Assembly: GCA_903904875.1 (NCBI GenBank)
Contig: CAIVEC010000011.1
Location: 1-64,000 of the forward strand
Source: an uncultured bacterium
Lineage (GTDB): Bacteria > Patescibacteriota > Gracilibacteria > Absconditabacterales > Absconditicoccaceae
Direction: 5' to 3'
Length of the DNA stretch: 64,000 nt
Part shown: positions 63,602 to 64,000 of the stretch, piece by piece
Layout: each line of letters opens with the position of its first letter
Numbering within the stretch: the stretch's first letter is position 1
Translations under genes and position numbers: made by a program
Notes under the pieces: generated by a model
Told to the model about the DNA's origin: nothing
The model's input: only the letters and a program-made list of their open reading frames with translations
Databases searched by the model: none

Positions 63602-64000
63602 TTACTGGCTAGTTCAGCTTCAGTTCACAGGTCCGCCGCATCATCTTCATCCTCCCATTCATTTTTCTGGTCATCCTCTCATTCATTTTTCCATTCATTT
63701 TCCTACATCAAACCACATTCCCATGCCGTTGCCTTCACCTTTGAGTTCTCCAAGTCCGAGATCAGTACTGAGAGCATCTATCTTTTCTCTGTATGTCTCT
63801 ATTTCTTGGAGCTTTTGGAATTTGACCTCAGTGTCGATTTTGGTGAGGATAGGATTGCCTACATTCAATGTTTGCCAAGTAGCATAATCTCAACTCAACA
63901 AAGCAGTCTTGATTTTTGCTTGTTTAGCCATTTCTACGACCATGGTCGTGAATTGTTCTTTTGTCATGTACTTCGTGATGCTGTACTTCGTGTGAGCGGC
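63602..64000 (-). CDS. C-terminal part of a Gly-rich-tailed protein (partial)
   Basis: 132 residues, 5' end beyond the window. A helical part (TKEQFTTMVVEMAKQAKIKT, QKLQEIETYREKIDALSTDL) is followed by a tail with many TGA glycines (KGMEKGMRGGPEKGMGGG, then RGCGGPVNGSGTSQ). It resembles small periplasmic CpxP-like proteins in plan only. In the standard code the tail would be unreadable. Confidence 0.6.

Overview
The window reads coherently only if UGA is a sense codon for glycine (translation table 25). Large conserved genes such as purL, comM, gpmI, topA, valS, rpmB and rpsL are crossed by in-frame TGA at positions where the families have glycine, including both TGA-encoded glycines of a Walker A loop. 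Every gene I could close ends in TAA or TAG. This code is known from Gracilibacteria (BD1-5) and Absconditabacteria (SR1) of the Candidate Phyla Radiation. I cannot decide between the two lineages from this window.

Layout. 0-12.7 kb: a small HTH protein, purL and purN (purine synthesis), a ComM-type AAA+ protein, a four-helix-bundle protein, rubredoxin, gpmI, a degenerate actin-like protein and topA. 12.9-16.5 kb (minus strand): tRNA-Lys with two damaged tRNA-like copies around a small GIY-YIG endonuclease, then L28, L25, L19, two small basic proteins, S7 and S12. 16.5-21.9 kb: three secreted Ig-like repeat proteins with no UGA codon, one carrying a type IX secretion (T9SS) C-terminal signal typical of Bacteroidetes. 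21.9-36.7 kb (minus strand): five large UGA-rich proteins, mostly exported surface proteins (beta-helix plus SLH-like, DUF11-type, Cys-rich repeats), and a 1588-residue EF-hand-like protein. 36.9-50.2 kb: tRNA-Thr, M29 aminopeptidase, MFS transporter, HExxH protein, U32 peptidase, prepilin peptidase, a trio of small proteins with FISUMP-like ends, valS and a FemAB-like ligase. 50.3-64 kb: three single UGA-free genes, a pair of large membrane-anchored proteins, yebC, recX, an isolated IleS C-terminal domain, a HAD-like protein, truB, and a run of lipoproteins and membrane proteins ending with a DUF59 protein.

The most unusual signal is a family of intergenic palindromes. Element A (about 55 bp) occurs five times. 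Four copies have near-identical architecture, with compensatory base changes in the stems and conserved GA/GA internal positions. It is followed by a second hairpin (D), and in two copies a separate two-hairpin unit (B-C, about 105 bp) lies between A and D. B-C also occurs alone at the 3' ends of two genes, where it supplies the stop codon. Four of the five A copies adjoin genes that contain no UGA-glycine codon (purN; the T9SS trio; the 182- and 124-residue proteins; the 242-residue membrane protein), and the three single small ones share a promoter design. I infer a possible cassette-like route by which standard-code genes enter a recoded genome. No recombinase is visible in the window, so this remains a hypothesis.

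Most spacers are AT-rich and built from short degenerate words repeated in tandem, a different word in each spacer.
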